From contig JAVJVP010000015.1 in the NCBI GenBank assembly GCA_040221095.1, positions 248,001-312,000 on the forward strand: 64,000 nucleotides of DNA. Reading direction: 5' to 3'. Under the pieces are notes generated by a model that searched no databases, had not been told where the DNA came from, and worked only from the letters and a program-made list of their open reading frames with translations. This document shows, one piece after another, positions 8,086 through 15,248 of the stretch; within the stretch, counting starts at the first letter, position 1; each line of letters begins with the position of its first letter. The DNA is from UBA1479 sp040221095. GTDB taxonomy: Bacteria > Pseudomonadota > Alphaproteobacteria > Rhodospirillales > Casp-alpha2. Both the position numbers and the translations under genes were made by a program.

Positions 8086-8165
8086 CCCCTGAGCTCCGGC
8101 CGGCTTATCCAAGCCAATGGCCGCATGCGCAACTCAGGGGCCGATAAGAAGCAGTCCCTTCAGGG
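8086..8165 (-). promoter_or_regulatory. Folding leader (attenuator-like) of leuA
   Basis: On the minus strand CCCCTGAG (8140-8133) pairs exactly with CTCAGGGG (8093-8086). The loop contains a second stem CGGCC-ATT-GGCTT/AAGCC-GGCCG (8123-8097). A competing copy of the 5' arm, CCCTGA (8165-8160), lies inside the Leu codon region of the leader ORF, so ribosome position could select between pairings. A further possible pairing is CTTATC (8148-8143) with GATAAG (8109-8104). The leader stop codon sits in the 5' arm. The 3' side ends in ACTAAAAG, so a classic U tract is lacking and the mechanism may not be simple intrinsic termination. Confidence 0.55.
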
Positions 8166-8259
8166 TCAGCGGAAGAAGAGCGGACGCAGGCAGGATCGAC
8201 CGAGCGCTGACCTCAGCGCCGGTAATCGACTGCTCAATGCTCAATATCTGCGTCGGCAT
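8134..8259 (-). CDS. Leucine-rich leader peptide of leuA (41 residues)
   Basis: ATG at 8259 to TGA at 8134 gives 41 residues ending SALLPLTLKGLLLIGP. Nine are Leu, seven of them in the last 14 positions, including CTT-CTT and CTG-CTT-CTT runs. The stop codon is inside the 5' arm of the large leader hairpin, and the ORF ends 133 nt before leuA. This is the layout of amino-acid attenuation leaders: scarce Leu-tRNA would stall the ribosome on the terminal Leu codons and change the downstream fold. The Shine-Dalgarno (CTGGAAAC) is weak, and a TTG at codon 6 is an alternative start. Role inferred from composition and position. Confidence 0.55.
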   Translation of the reverse strand: MPTQILSIEQSITGAEVSARSILPASALLPLTLKGLLLIGP

Positions 8260-8439
8260 ATGTTTCCAGCCGCCTGTCGGTTCATCCCATAGCCAACAGG
8301 ATACGGGAAACAGGCTTAAAAGAGAATAAAGGTGGGATACCCCGGAAAGTCAAGGTCTGACATTCCGGGGCCGGTAGCCGTGGGAAAGGGGCCTCACGCC
8401 GGATATTCCGCACGCCACCGTGCGCCACCGTCCTGTTTC

Positions 8440-8448
8440 TGCTATGAT
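8440..8448 (+). promoter_or_regulatory. Extended -10 promoter candidate for the CBS gene
   Basis: TGCTATGAT is an extended -10 element (TG-N-TATGAT) 40 bp before the CBS-domain gene. The same nonamer, TGCTATGAT, occurs in front of the PAS gene near 24518. No convincing -35 hexamer is seen. Just upstream, GCCACCGT occurs twice in direct repeat (8414-8431). The remainder of 8260-8487 shows no gene. Confidence 0.35.
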
Positions 8449-8487
8449 TGGGGCTGACGTAATTGGCAAGTCGCATGGGAGATAAAC

Positions 8488-8925
8488 ATGTTTATCCGCG
8501 ACATCCTTGAGACGAAGGGCGCCAAGGTCTTTTCCATGTACCCGGACGCCTCTGTCGCCGCCGCGGTCGCCAAAATGGACGAACAGTCCATCGGTGCCAT
8601 CGTCGTGATCGATCGCAAGGGAGCGGTGCAAGGCATCGTGTCCGAACGGGACGTGGTTCGGGCCCTTTCCCGCCACGGCGCCGACGCCCTGCAGACACCG
8701 GTCGGCGACCTGATGACCACGCCGGTACGGACCCGCGGGCCGGACACGGAGGTGGCCGAGATCATGTCCCTGATGACCTATCAACGCTGCCGCCACGTTC
8801 CCATTGTCGAGGACGGGCGCCTGGTCGGGTTGGTCAGCATCGGCGACGTGGTCAAGCAGCGGCTCAAGGATATGGAACTGGAAGTCGGCGTGTTGCGCGA
8901 CGTGGCCCGGGTCACCGCGCATTAA
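8488..8925 (+). CDS. Tandem CBS-domain protein
   Basis: 145-residue soluble protein made only of two CBS motifs forming one Bateman module. CBS1 covers about residues 8-62 (VVIDRKGAVQGIVSERDVVRAL) and CBS2 about 72-130 (RCRHVPIVEDGRLVGLVSIGDVVKQRL). Such modules bind adenine nucleotides or S-adenosyl ligands and act as sensors or regulatory subunits; the ligand cannot be told from sequence. A short C-terminal helix follows. It starts a short plus-strand set with the DehI-like gene 57 nt downstream, though functional linkage is not evident. Confidence 0.88.
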   Translation: MFIRDILETKGAKVFSMYPDASVAAAVAKMDEQSIGAIVVIDRKGAVQGIVSERDVVRALSRHGADALQTPVGDLMTTPVRTRGPDTEVAEIMSLMTYQRCRHVPIVEDGRLVGLVSIGDVVKQRLKDMELEVGVLRDVARVTAH

Positions 8926-8982
8926 TCCCGCCTGCACCATTTGAACATGGCGGCCCCATACGGGATTGGCTAGGGTGCGCTC

Positions 8983-9831
8983 ATGTCCTTTCCCGAAATC
9001 CATCTCGCCGACGCCGATCCGGCCACGCTCCGCGTCTACCGCAACCTGATGACTGCTGCCGGGTCCGGCTCGCCGGCCCTGATTTTCCGCCATATGGCGA
9101 CCTATCCGGGGCTGTTGGACTGGATCTGGGCCGCCGTCGGCGCGGACGTCGAAGCCGGATGGCCGGCTGCAGCCGTATGGCGGATCGTTGCCGATCAGGG
9201 GGCCGTGCCCCTGCCCGCCTTCACGGATGACGCATTGGCCGATGCGGGCCTGGATACCGCGGCGCGGACGACCGTCGGCCATATGCTGACCAGCTACAAC
9301 CGCATGAACCCGGTCAACCTGATCGCCGTGGGCGCGGCGCAGGCGCTGATCGCGGGCGGTGATGTGCCGCCGCCGGTCACGCCGTTCTCGGAAACACCGG
9401 CGACGCCCCCGGCCCCGCCGCCGGACCTGCCCCGGCCCCTGAAGCTGGCGGGGCTGGACGACGGCCTGCGGGGGGCGATCACCGGTATCTGCCGCACCGT
9501 CCCCAAGGCCGAAACCGCGGGCGCCGCCGTGGACGTGACGCCGACCATGTACCTGCACTTCGCCCATTGGCCGGGGTTCATGCATCTGGTGGCGGGCCGG
9601 CTCGACCCGGCCCTGCCCGAGATCGACCGGGCCGCCCATGCCTTCGCGGACGCCTGCACACCCCTGATCGGCCAGTTGCTGGTTAAGGCCAAGGCGCGCA
9701 ACCCGGGCCCGCCGCCGCTGGACGATCCCCAAGCGCTGCTTCGGGTCATGGACACCTTCGCCTACGTAATCCCCCACATGGTGGTGGTGGGCGCCGCATT
9801 GGCGGCGGCGTTCAAGCCGAAAACCGGCTAG
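8983..9831 (+). CDS. DehI-like (halocarboxylic acid dehalogenase superfamily) protein
   Basis: 282-residue soluble protein with two halves of similar pattern, as in DehI-family 2-haloacid dehalogenases. Half 1 has SPALIFRHMATYPGLLDWIW and the SYNRMNPVNLIAVGAAQALI segment; half 2 has MYLHFAHWPGFMHLVAGRLDP. A Pro-rich linker (about residues 125-150) separates them. DehI itself hydrolyses D- and L-haloalkanoates, but many genomic members are uncharacterised, and I cannot confirm the catalytic Asp without alignment. Followed 9 nt later by a small membrane protein gene, probably co-transcribed. The superfamily call is moderate and the substrate unknown. Confidence 0.55.
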   Translation: MSFPEIHLADADPATLRVYRNLMTAAGSGSPALIFRHMATYPGLLDWIWAAVGADVEAGWPAAAVWRIVADQGAVPLPAFTDDALADAGLDTAARTTVGHMLTSYNRMNPVNLIAVGAAQALIAGGDVPPPVTPFSETPATPPAPPPDLPRPLKLAGLDDGLRGAITGICRTVPKAETAGAAVDVTPTMYLHFAHWPGFMHLVAGRLDPALPEIDRAAHAFADACTPLIGQLLVKAKARNPGPPPLDDPQALLRVMDTFAYVIPHMVVVGAALAAAFKPKTG

Positions 9832-9840
9832 GATGCGGGG

Positions 9841-10224
9841 ATGACGACACCCCGCATCGGCGGCCCCGCCGCCGTGGTCCTGTTTCTCGGCGCATCCTGC
9901 GCCGTTCTGTTCATTGGCCTCACGGTCAGCCAGGGGACCGGCGACTGGACCTGGCTCTCGCGGGCCGGCTCGTTGCTGGTGGTTCTGGGGATCGTGTTCG
10001 CCTATTTCAACATCGACGGCTTTATCGAGCGCAGCATCCGCGGCGCGGTCCGGCGGCTGACGGCGAAAAAGACGCGGGACAATCTGGACGCCTCCCATTG
10101 GGTCGTCGCCTGGCTGGCGGAGGATCCGGCGGAAATTCCGCGCAGGGTGAAAACCCTGGAAGTCGTGGTGATCGCCCTGGGCACCCTGATCTGGGGGTTC
10201 GGCGATCTGCTCGGCGCGGGCTAG
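9841..10224 (+). CDS. Small membrane protein of unknown function
   Basis: 127 residues with three predicted membrane segments: about residues 10-28 (VVLFLGASCAVLFIGLTV), 42-56 (LLVVLGIVFAYFNI) and 107-122 (LEVVVIALGTLIWGFG), with a basic cytoplasmic loop between the second and third. No family is recognised. The start ATG lies 9 nt after the stop of the DehI-like gene, so the two are likely one transcript. Its stop codon overlaps that of the convergent WYL regulator gene by 4 nt. Confidence 0.7.
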   Translation: MTTPRIGGPAAVVLFLGASCAVLFIGLTVSQGTGDWTWLSRAGSLLVVLGIVFAYFNIDGFIERSIRGAVRRLTAKKTRDNLDASHWVVAWLAEDPAEIPRRVKTLEVVVIALGTLIWGFGDLLGAG

Positions 10225-10919
10225 GGCATCGCGCCGGGCGGGCAACTTTCCATGGTGCGGTAGAAATCGGCGAGCGTTTTGCCCCGTTCCGGTTTGAACG
10301 GATCGCCGGCATCGGCCATGGCATCGATGCGGTCGAGGCGGAAGACCCGAAAGTCGTTGCGCAGTTCACACCAAGCCACCAGGGTCCAAACCTTGCCCCA
10401 GAACCACAGGCCAAGCGGCCGGATGGTGCGTTCCGTCGCCTTGCCGTCGGCGTCCCGATAGGCGAGCCGAAGCCGCCGCCGGTTTTCCACGGCCGCATTC
10501 AATGCGTCGAGGCGGGCGCGCAGAGCCGGCGTCATTTCCTCGGCAAAGGCATGAATTTCAACGGCGGCGGCGCGCTGGCGTTCGGCCTCGGGCAGCACGG
10601 CATCGATCTTGACCAAGGCCTCCTCCGCCGCCCGCGCCATGGCGGCGCCGCCCCAGGCGCGGATCAGCCGCGCCCCGGCGACCAGGGCGACGATTTCGTC
10701 GCGGGAAAACATCAACGGAGGCAAATCGAATCCGCCCCGCATCAGATAGCCGACGCCCGCGGCCCCGTCGATGGGTACGCCCGATGCCTGCAGATCGGCA
10801 ATGTCGCGGTAGACCGTGCGCTCCGACACTTCCAGCCGGCCCGCCAGCGACGCGGCGGTGACGAGCCGACCGCCGCGCAGATACTGAACGATCTGAAACA
10901 AACGGTCGGCGCGCCTCAT
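10221..10919 (-). CDS. YafY-type transcriptional regulator (HTH_11 + WYL domain)
   Basis: 232-residue DNA-binding regulator. An N-terminal winged helix-turn-helix (MRRADRLFQIVQYLRGGRLVTAASLAGRLEVSERTVYRDIADL, about residues 1-55) is followed by a WYL ligand-sensing domain (about 135-220), where NRRRLRLAYRDADGKATERTIRPLGLWFWGKVWTLVAWCELRNDFRVFRLDRI carries the family pattern, although the W-Y-L triad is changed to W-T-L. The gene lies 9 nt downstream of a VOC-family gene and is presumably co-transcribed with it, a very common pairing for this family. A 9-bp perfect inverted repeat upstream of the VOC gene (11350-11373) is a candidate operator. Confidence 0.9.
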   Translation of the reverse strand: MRRADRLFQIVQYLRGGRLVTAASLAGRLEVSERTVYRDIADLQASGVPIDGAAGVGYLMRGGFDLPPLMFSRDEIVALVAGARLIRAWGGAAMARAAEEALVKIDAVLPEAERQRAAAVEIHAFAEEMTPALRARLDALNAAVENRRRLRLAYRDADGKATERTIRPLGLWFWGKVWTLVAWCELRNDFRVFRLDRIDAMADAGDPFKPERGKTLADFYRTMESCPPGAMP

Positions 10920-10928
10920 GACCTGTCC

Positions 10929-11300
10929 TTATCTGGTGAAAAGGCCGATGGAATTGCCGTCCGGGTCGAGACAATAGAAGAACAGCCCATCGGGGATTTC
11001 CATGACACCGGACATCACCCTGCCGCCGGCTTGTTCGACCCGCTCCCGCGCGGCCGACAATGCGTCCGGGCAGGCCAGATGAATGGTCGGCCCCGTCCCT
11101 TCGGGGGCAGGCTTTCCGGGATAGAGATGGCCCGCAACACCCATCTTGTCGGCGGTCGGAAGGATCGCCATGGGGTTCGGGCCGCTGTCGTCGAGCGTCA
11201 ATTCCGTATTCAGGACGGAAGCGTAGAACGCGATCGACCGCGCCATGTCGGTTACCGGGATTTCGGCCCAGACAACCATGTTTTCCGGGGTGTGAGGCAT
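10929..11300 (-). CDS. VOC (glyoxalase/bleomycin resistance) superfamily protein
   Basis: 123 residues from ATG 11300, which has an AGGAG Shine-Dalgarno 9 nt upstream; an upstream GTG or ATG would add a stretch without support. A single beta-alpha-beta-beta-beta VOC repeat pair is visible: WAEIPVTDMARSIAFYASVL at the start, TIHLACPDALSAARERVEQAGG in the middle, and FYCLDPDGNSIGLFTR at the end. Metal-dependent lyase, isomerase or binding role; substrate unknown. It heads a two-gene unit with a WYL regulator, suggesting a regulator-plus-detoxification or sensing pair. Confidence 0.85.
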   Translation of the reverse strand: MPHTPENMVVWAEIPVTDMARSIAFYASVLNTELTLDDSGPNPMAILPTADKMGVAGHLYPGKPAPEGTGPTIHLACPDALSAARERVEQAGGRVMSGVMEIPDGLFFYCLDPDGNSIGLFTR

Positions 11301-11349
11301 TTGTTCGAACTCCTGTTCGGGTTGTGAATGCCCAAACATTCGCACATGG

Positions 11350-11373
11350 CTCCTGACACCGTTTTGTCAGGAG
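11350..11373. promoter_or_regulatory. 9-bp perfect inverted repeat, candidate operator of the VOC-WYL unit
   Basis: CTCCTGACA-CCGTTT-TGTCAGGAG, 50 bp upstream of the VOC gene start on the minus strand and 20 bp from the ilvC terminator. The position matches a promoter-proximal operator of the VOC-regulator pair, and autoregulation by the YafY-type protein is the simplest reading. It has no T tract, which argues against a terminator. Confidence 0.5.
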
Positions 11374-11392
11374 TGAGCCGCCGGGCGCAATG

Positions 11393-11420
11393 AAAAAGGG
11401 GACGCCAAGGCGTCCCCTTT
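11393..11420 (-). terminator. Intrinsic terminator of ilvC
   Basis: GGGGACGCC-AA-GGCGTCCCC, a 9-bp stem flanked by A5 on the left and T3 on the right, gives a T5 tract on the minus strand, 24 nt beyond the ilvC stop. It closes the ilvBNC transcript and may partly work for the opposite strand. Confidence 0.9.
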
Positions 11421-11443
11421 AACCTCGTCCGGCAGGGCCGAAC

Positions 11444-12463
11444 TTACTTCTTGGTCGTGGCGACCAGCTTGTTCTCGGACAGCCAGGGCATCAGGCCGCG
11501 CAGTTTGGCGCCCACTTCCTCGATCGGGTGTTCGGCCCACAGGCGGCGTTCGGCCTTGAACTGCGGCTGGCCGGCCTTGCATTCCAGCATCCAATCCTTG
11601 ACGAACTTGCCCTTCTGGATGTCCGTCAGGACTTCCTTCATGCGCGCCTTCACGCCTTCGTCGATGACCCGCGGGCCGGAGACGTAATCGCCCCATTCGG
11701 CCGTGTTGGACACGGAATAGCGCATGTCGGCGAGGCCGCCTTCATAGATCAGGTCGACGATCAGTTTGACCTCGTGGCAGCATTCGAAATAGGCCATTTC
11801 CGGGGCATAACCCGCTTCGACCAGGGTTTCGTAGCCGGCGCGGATCAACGAGGTCAGACCGCCGCAGAGCACGACCTGTTCGCCGAACAGATCGGTCTCG
11901 CATTCCTCGCGGAAGGTGGTTTCGATGATGCCCGAACGCCCGGCGCCGAGGCCGGAAGCATAGGACAGCGCCACTTCGAGGGCGTTGCCCGAGGCGTTCT
12001 GATGCACGGCGACCAGGGACGGCACGCCGGCGCCGCGCAGGTATTCGGAGCGCACGGTGTGGCCCGGGCCCTTCGGCGCGATCATGAACACGTCCATGTC
12101 GGCGCGCGGCTCGATCAGGCCGAAGTGCACGTTGAGGCCATGGGCGAAGGCCAGCGCGGTGCCTTCGCGCATGTTGTCCTTCAGGTGATCGTTGTAAAGG
12201 TCGGCCTGGCCTTCGTCCGGGGACAGGATCATGACCACGTCGGCCCATTTGGCCGCGTCGGCGGCGGTCATGACCTTGAAGCCGTCGCCTTCCGCCGTCT
12301 TGGCGCTGGGCGAGCCGGGACGCAGGGCCACGGCGACTTCCTTGACGCCCGAATCCCGCAGGTTCAGCGCATGGGCATGGCCCTGGCTGCCGTAGCCGAC
12401 GATGGCCACCTTCTTGGATTTGACCAGGTTCACGTCGGCGTCGCGATCGTAATAGACACGCAT
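11444..12463 (-). CDS. ilvC: Ketol-acid reductoisomerase (NADP+)
   Basis: Second step of valine and isoleucine synthesis: Mg2+-dependent isomerisation and NADPH reduction of acetolactate or acetohydroxybutyrate. 339 residues, class I (short) form. N-terminal Rossmann motif KVAIVGYGSQGHAHALNLRDSG at about residues 18-40 and the C-terminal knotted KARI domain with AYFECCHEVKLIVDLIYEGG and YSVSNTAEWGDYVSG (metal-binding Asp/Glu residues lie in this part). Third gene of the ilvB-ilvN-ilvC run with a 58-nt gap after ilvN and a strong terminator behind. The ATG at 12463 is preceded by a GGAG element. Confidence 0.97.
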   Translation of the reverse strand: MRVYYDRDADVNLVKSKKVAIVGYGSQGHAHALNLRDSGVKEVAVALRPGSPSAKTAEGDGFKVMTAADAAKWADVVMILSPDEGQADLYNDHLKDNMREGTALAFAHGLNVHFGLIEPRADMDVFMIAPKGPGHTVRSEYLRGAGVPSLVAVHQNASGNALEVALSYASGLGAGRSGIIETTFREECETDLFGEQVVLCGGLTSLIRAGYETLVEAGYAPEMAYFECCHEVKLIVDLIYEGGLADMRYSVSNTAEWGDYVSGPRVIDEGVKARMKEVLTDIQKGKFVKDWMLECKAGQPQFKAERRLWAEHPIEEVGAKLRGLMPWLSENKLVATTKK

Positions 12464-12521
12464 TTCTAAAATTCTCCGATCAGTCGTTACAGTCGTTCTT
12501 GGGTGTTGTCAGGTGTTGGGT

Positions 12522-13037
12522 TCAGATGGGCTTGTTGCCGCGCGAGATGGCGGCGGCACCCGTGCGCGAGACCTCGGAAAGGCCCAGCGGCTGCATCAGT
12601 TCGATGAAGGCGTCGATCTTGGAGGCGGCGCCGACGATTTCGAACACGAAGGAATTATTGGAGCTGTCGACGGCGCGGGCGCGGAAGATATCGGCGATGC
12701 GCAGGCTTTCCACCCGCTTCTCGCCCTTGCCGACGACCTTGACCAGGGCCAGTTCGCGTTCGACATGGGCACCGTCCAGGGTCAGGTCCGCGACCTTGTG
12801 CACCGGCACCAGACGGCCCAGCTGCGCCTTGATCTGTTCGATGATCATGGGCGTGCCCGAGGTCACGACGGTAATGCGCGACTGCGCCTTGACGTGGTCG
12901 GTTTCGGCCACGGTCAGGCTTTCGATGTTGTAGCCGCGTCCGGAAAACAGACCGATGACGCGGGCCAGCACGCCCGGTTCGTTGTCGACCAGGACGGCGA
13001 TGGTATGCCGGTTCACTTCCTTGGAAGGCTCGCTCAC
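12522..13037 (-). CDS. ilvN: Acetolactate synthase small (regulatory) subunit
   Basis: Regulatory subunit that binds valine and activates the IlvB catalytic subunit. 171 residues: ACT domain at the N-terminus (HTIAVLVDNEPGVLARVIGLFSGRGYNIESLTVAE, about residues 11-45, typical IlvH/IlvN signature) and the C-terminal ALS_ss_C domain (about 95-165). The start is GTG at 13037 with GGGAG upstream; the SD lies in a small palindrome, TGGGAACTCCCA (13042-13053). In the middle of the ilvB-N-C operon: 109 nt after ilvB and 58 nt before ilvC. Also called ilvH in other genomes. Confidence 0.96.
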   Translation of the reverse strand: MSEPSKEVNRHTIAVLVDNEPGVLARVIGLFSGRGYNIESLTVAETDHVKAQSRITVVTSGTPMIIEQIKAQLGRLVPVHKVADLTLDGAHVERELALVKVVGKGEKRVESLRIADIFRARAVDSSNNSFVFEIVGAASKIDAFIELMQPLGLSEVSRTGAAAISRGNKPI

Positions 13038-13041
13038 GTCT

Positions 13042-13080
13042 TGGGAACTCCCAGAATTCGCCGCCGCGGAAACGGCGGCG
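13042..13080 (-). promoter_or_regulatory. Hairpins in the ilvB-ilvN spacer overlapping the ilvN ribosome-binding site
   Basis: On the minus strand GCCGCCG-TTTCC-GCGGCGGC forms a GC stem (about 13061-13080) and TGGGAGTTCCCA (13053-13042) is a self-complementary dodecamer that contains the GGGAG Shine-Dalgarno of ilvN. No U tract follows. These may tune ilvN translation relative to ilvB or simply process the mRNA; that is inference. Confidence 0.3.
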
Positions 13081-13146
13081 GCCCTTGTTTTAGCCGCGCT
13101 GTCCCGGTTGTCAACTCAAGCTGTCATCCGGGCGCGGCGGGGTGAT

Positions 13147-14907
13147 TTAGACCAGCACCATGCCCTGTTCGGAAATCGGCTTCTCGGCCTTGTCGTTCGG
13201 GCCCAGAAGCATCTCGTTATGGGCGGCGCCCGAGGGGATCATGGGGAAGCAGTTTTCCAGCTTGTCGATGGCGATGTCGGCGATCACGGGCCGGTCGATC
13301 TCGATCATTTCCTTGATCACGTCGTCCAGCTGGCTCGCCTTGGTCGCGCGCAGGCCGACGGCATGGAAGCTTTCCGCCAGCTTCACGAAGTCCGGCAGGC
13401 TTTCCATGTAGCTTTCCGAATAACGCCCGCCGTGCAGCAGTTCCTGCCACTGACGCACCATACCCATGTATTCATTGTTCAGGATGAATATCTTCACCGG
13501 CAGGCGGTACTGAACGATGGTCGACATTTCCTGAATATTCATCAGGGTCGAGGCCTCGCCCGCGATGTCGACGACCAGGGCCTTCGGATGGGCGACCTGC
13601 ACGCCCATGGCGGCCGGCAGGCCGTAACCCATGGTGCCGAGCCCGCCCGACGTCATCCAATGGTTCGGCTTGTCGAAATTGTAGTACTGGGCCGCCCACA
13701 TCTGGTGCTGGCCGACCTCGGTGGTGACGAAGGTCTCGCGCCCCTGGGTCAGTTCGAACAGCCGCCGGATGGCGTGCTGCGGCTTGATCGTGTCGCCCTT
13801 CTGCTGGAAGGCCAGACACTTCTTGGCGCGCCATTGGTCGATCTGGCCCCACCATTTCTTTAGCGCCGCCTGATCCTGCTTGGGCTTCAGGGCCTTCCAT
13901 TTCTTGATCATGTCGGTCAGCACGCTGGCCACGTCGCCGACGATGGGCACGTCCACGGGCACGTTCTTGTTGATCGACGACGGGTCGATGTCGATGTGGA
14001 CCTTCTTGGACCCCGGAGAAAAGGCGTCGAGCCGGCCGGTGATGCGGTCGTCGAACCGCGCCCCGACGCAGATCATGACGTCGCAGCCGTGCATGGCCAG
14101 ATTGGCCTCGTAGGTGCCGTGCATGCCGAGCATGCCGACGAACTGTTTGTCACTGGCCGGATAGGCGCCCAGGCCCATCAGGGTCAGGGTGCAGGGTGCC
14201 CCCGACAGCTTGACCAGGTCCTGCAGCAGCTTGGATGCCTTGGGTCCGGAATTGATGACGCCGCCGCCGGCATAGATGATCGGCTTCTTGGCGCCCGCCA
14301 GCAGGCGCACGGCCTCGGCGATGGCGCTCTGGTCGCCCTTGACGCGGGGGCTGTATTTTTCGGCCGGCGCCTTGCCCGCCTCTTGGTAGGCGCCCATGGC
14401 CATGATCACGTCCTTGGGCAGGTCGATGACGACCGGGCCCGGGCGGCCGGAGCGCGCGACGTGGAAGGCTTCGTGCACCACGTTGGCCAGGTCGTTGACG
14501 TCCTTCACCAGATAATTGTGCTTGGTGCAGGGGCGCGTGATGCCCGTGGTGTCGCATTCCTGGAAGGCGTCGTTACCGATCAGATGCGTCGGCACCTGGC
14601 CGGTCAGGCAGACGATGGGGATACTGTCCATCAGGGCGTCGGTCAGACCGGTCACCGCGTTGGTGGCGCCGGGGCCCGAGGTCACCAGGACCACGCCGAC
14701 CTTGCCGGTGGATCGCGCATAACCTTCGGCCGCGTGCACGGCGCCGCCTTCCTGACGGACCAGGATGTGGCGGATCTGGTTCTGCTTGAAAATGGCGTCG
14801 TAGAGCGGCAATACGGCACCGCCCGGATATCCGAAGATTTCGGTGACGCCTTGCTCCTTCAGGGCCTCGATCACGATCTCGGCGCCCTGCATCTTCTTCC
14901 TGGCCAT
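13147..14907 (-). CDS. ilvB: Acetolactate synthase large (catalytic) subunit
   Basis: ThDP- and FAD-dependent acetohydroxyacid synthase that starts valine, leucine and isoleucine synthesis. 586 residues in three domains: ThDP-binding Pyr domain with the catalytic Glu in LVRQEGGAVHAAEGYAR (about residue 50), the central FAD/structural domain, and the PP domain with GLGTMGYGLPAAMGVQ and a diverged ThDP/Mg motif (DIAGEASTLMNIQE, where GDG is replaced by AGE). The ATG at 14907 has GAGG upstream. First gene of ilvBNC. The altered GDG-N motif (IAGEAS instead of the usual GDGSF) deserves a look but the reading frame is intact. Confidence 0.96.
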   Translation of the reverse strand: MARKKMQGAEIVIEALKEQGVTEIFGYPGGAVLPLYDAIFKQNQIRHILVRQEGGAVHAAEGYARSTGKVGVVLVTSGPGATNAVTGLTDALMDSIPIVCLTGQVPTHLIGNDAFQECDTTGITRPCTKHNYLVKDVNDLANVVHEAFHVARSGRPGPVVIDLPKDVIMAMGAYQEAGKAPAEKYSPRVKGDQSAIAEAVRLLAGAKKPIIYAGGGVINSGPKASKLLQDLVKLSGAPCTLTLMGLGAYPASDKQFVGMLGMHGTYEANLAMHGCDVMICVGARFDDRITGRLDAFSPGSKKVHIDIDPSSINKNVPVDVPIVGDVASVLTDMIKKWKALKPKQDQAALKKWWGQIDQWRAKKCLAFQQKGDTIKPQHAIRRLFELTQGRETFVTTEVGQHQMWAAQYYNFDKPNHWMTSGGLGTMGYGLPAAMGVQVAHPKALVVDIAGEASTLMNIQEMSTIVQYRLPVKIFILNNEYMGMVRQWQELLHGGRYSESYMESLPDFVKLAESFHAVGLRATKASQLDDVIKEMIEIDRPVIADIAIDKLENCFPMIPSGAAHNEMLLGPNDKAEKPISEQGMVLV

Positions 14908-15089
14908 CGTTCAGTCCTCGTACTTTTTCCTCAATCGCCGGCGCGGATGTCCCCCGCCCCAGTCGTGTTTGCCGGGCTTTCGCGCTGATTGCGCGGCACC
15001 CACTTGAGCTTGCCTCGGCGATCAACGGTCGCCTCGGGTATCGCGAAAATGTCCCAGTCCGCAGGCCGCGCAAACCCAGCGCACGGCAC

Positions 15090-15111
15090 AAAAACCCCAG
15101 CGGAACCGGGG
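15090..15111 (-). terminator. Hairpin with T5 tract between the receiver gene and ilvB
   Basis: CCCCGG-TTCCG-CTGGGG followed by TTTTT on the minus strand, 138 nt after the stop of the receiver-TM gene and 183 nt before ilvB. It may be the terminator of the receiver gene, or an attenuator in the ilvB leader if transcription starts at the candidate promoter at 15130-15158. The downstream leader shows no run of Leu, Val or Ile codons in a well-started ORF, which favours the first reading. The remainder of the 341-bp gap holds an ATTACGTAAT palindrome at 15196-15205. Confidence 0.5.
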
Positions 15112-15129
15112 CCCGCCGGGGAGCCACGG

Positions 15130-15158
15130 AACTTAATGAAGGTGATTTAGGGGGTCAA
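15130..15158 (-). promoter_or_regulatory. Possible ilvB promoter
   Basis: TTGACC (15158-15153) and TAAGTT (15135-15130) with a 17-nt spacer on the minus strand, in the AT-richer part of the gap upstream of ilvB. The -35 is good, the -10 weak. It is the only reasonable sigma-70-like pair I found here. Confidence 0.3.
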
Positions 15159-15248
15159 CCATTAAAATGCAATAAACGGCAAGTTTTTTCCGCTCATTAC
15201 GTAATAATATTTCAAGATTATTTCATCGACCGGGGCGTTCCGCCATGT

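Noticed and set aside
14573..15127. Minus-strand frame in the ilvB leader (GTG start at 15127) containing several Leu codons
   Set aside because: Considered as an ilv leader peptide, but it has no run of Leu, Val or Ile codons near its end, and it continues out of frame into ilvB.
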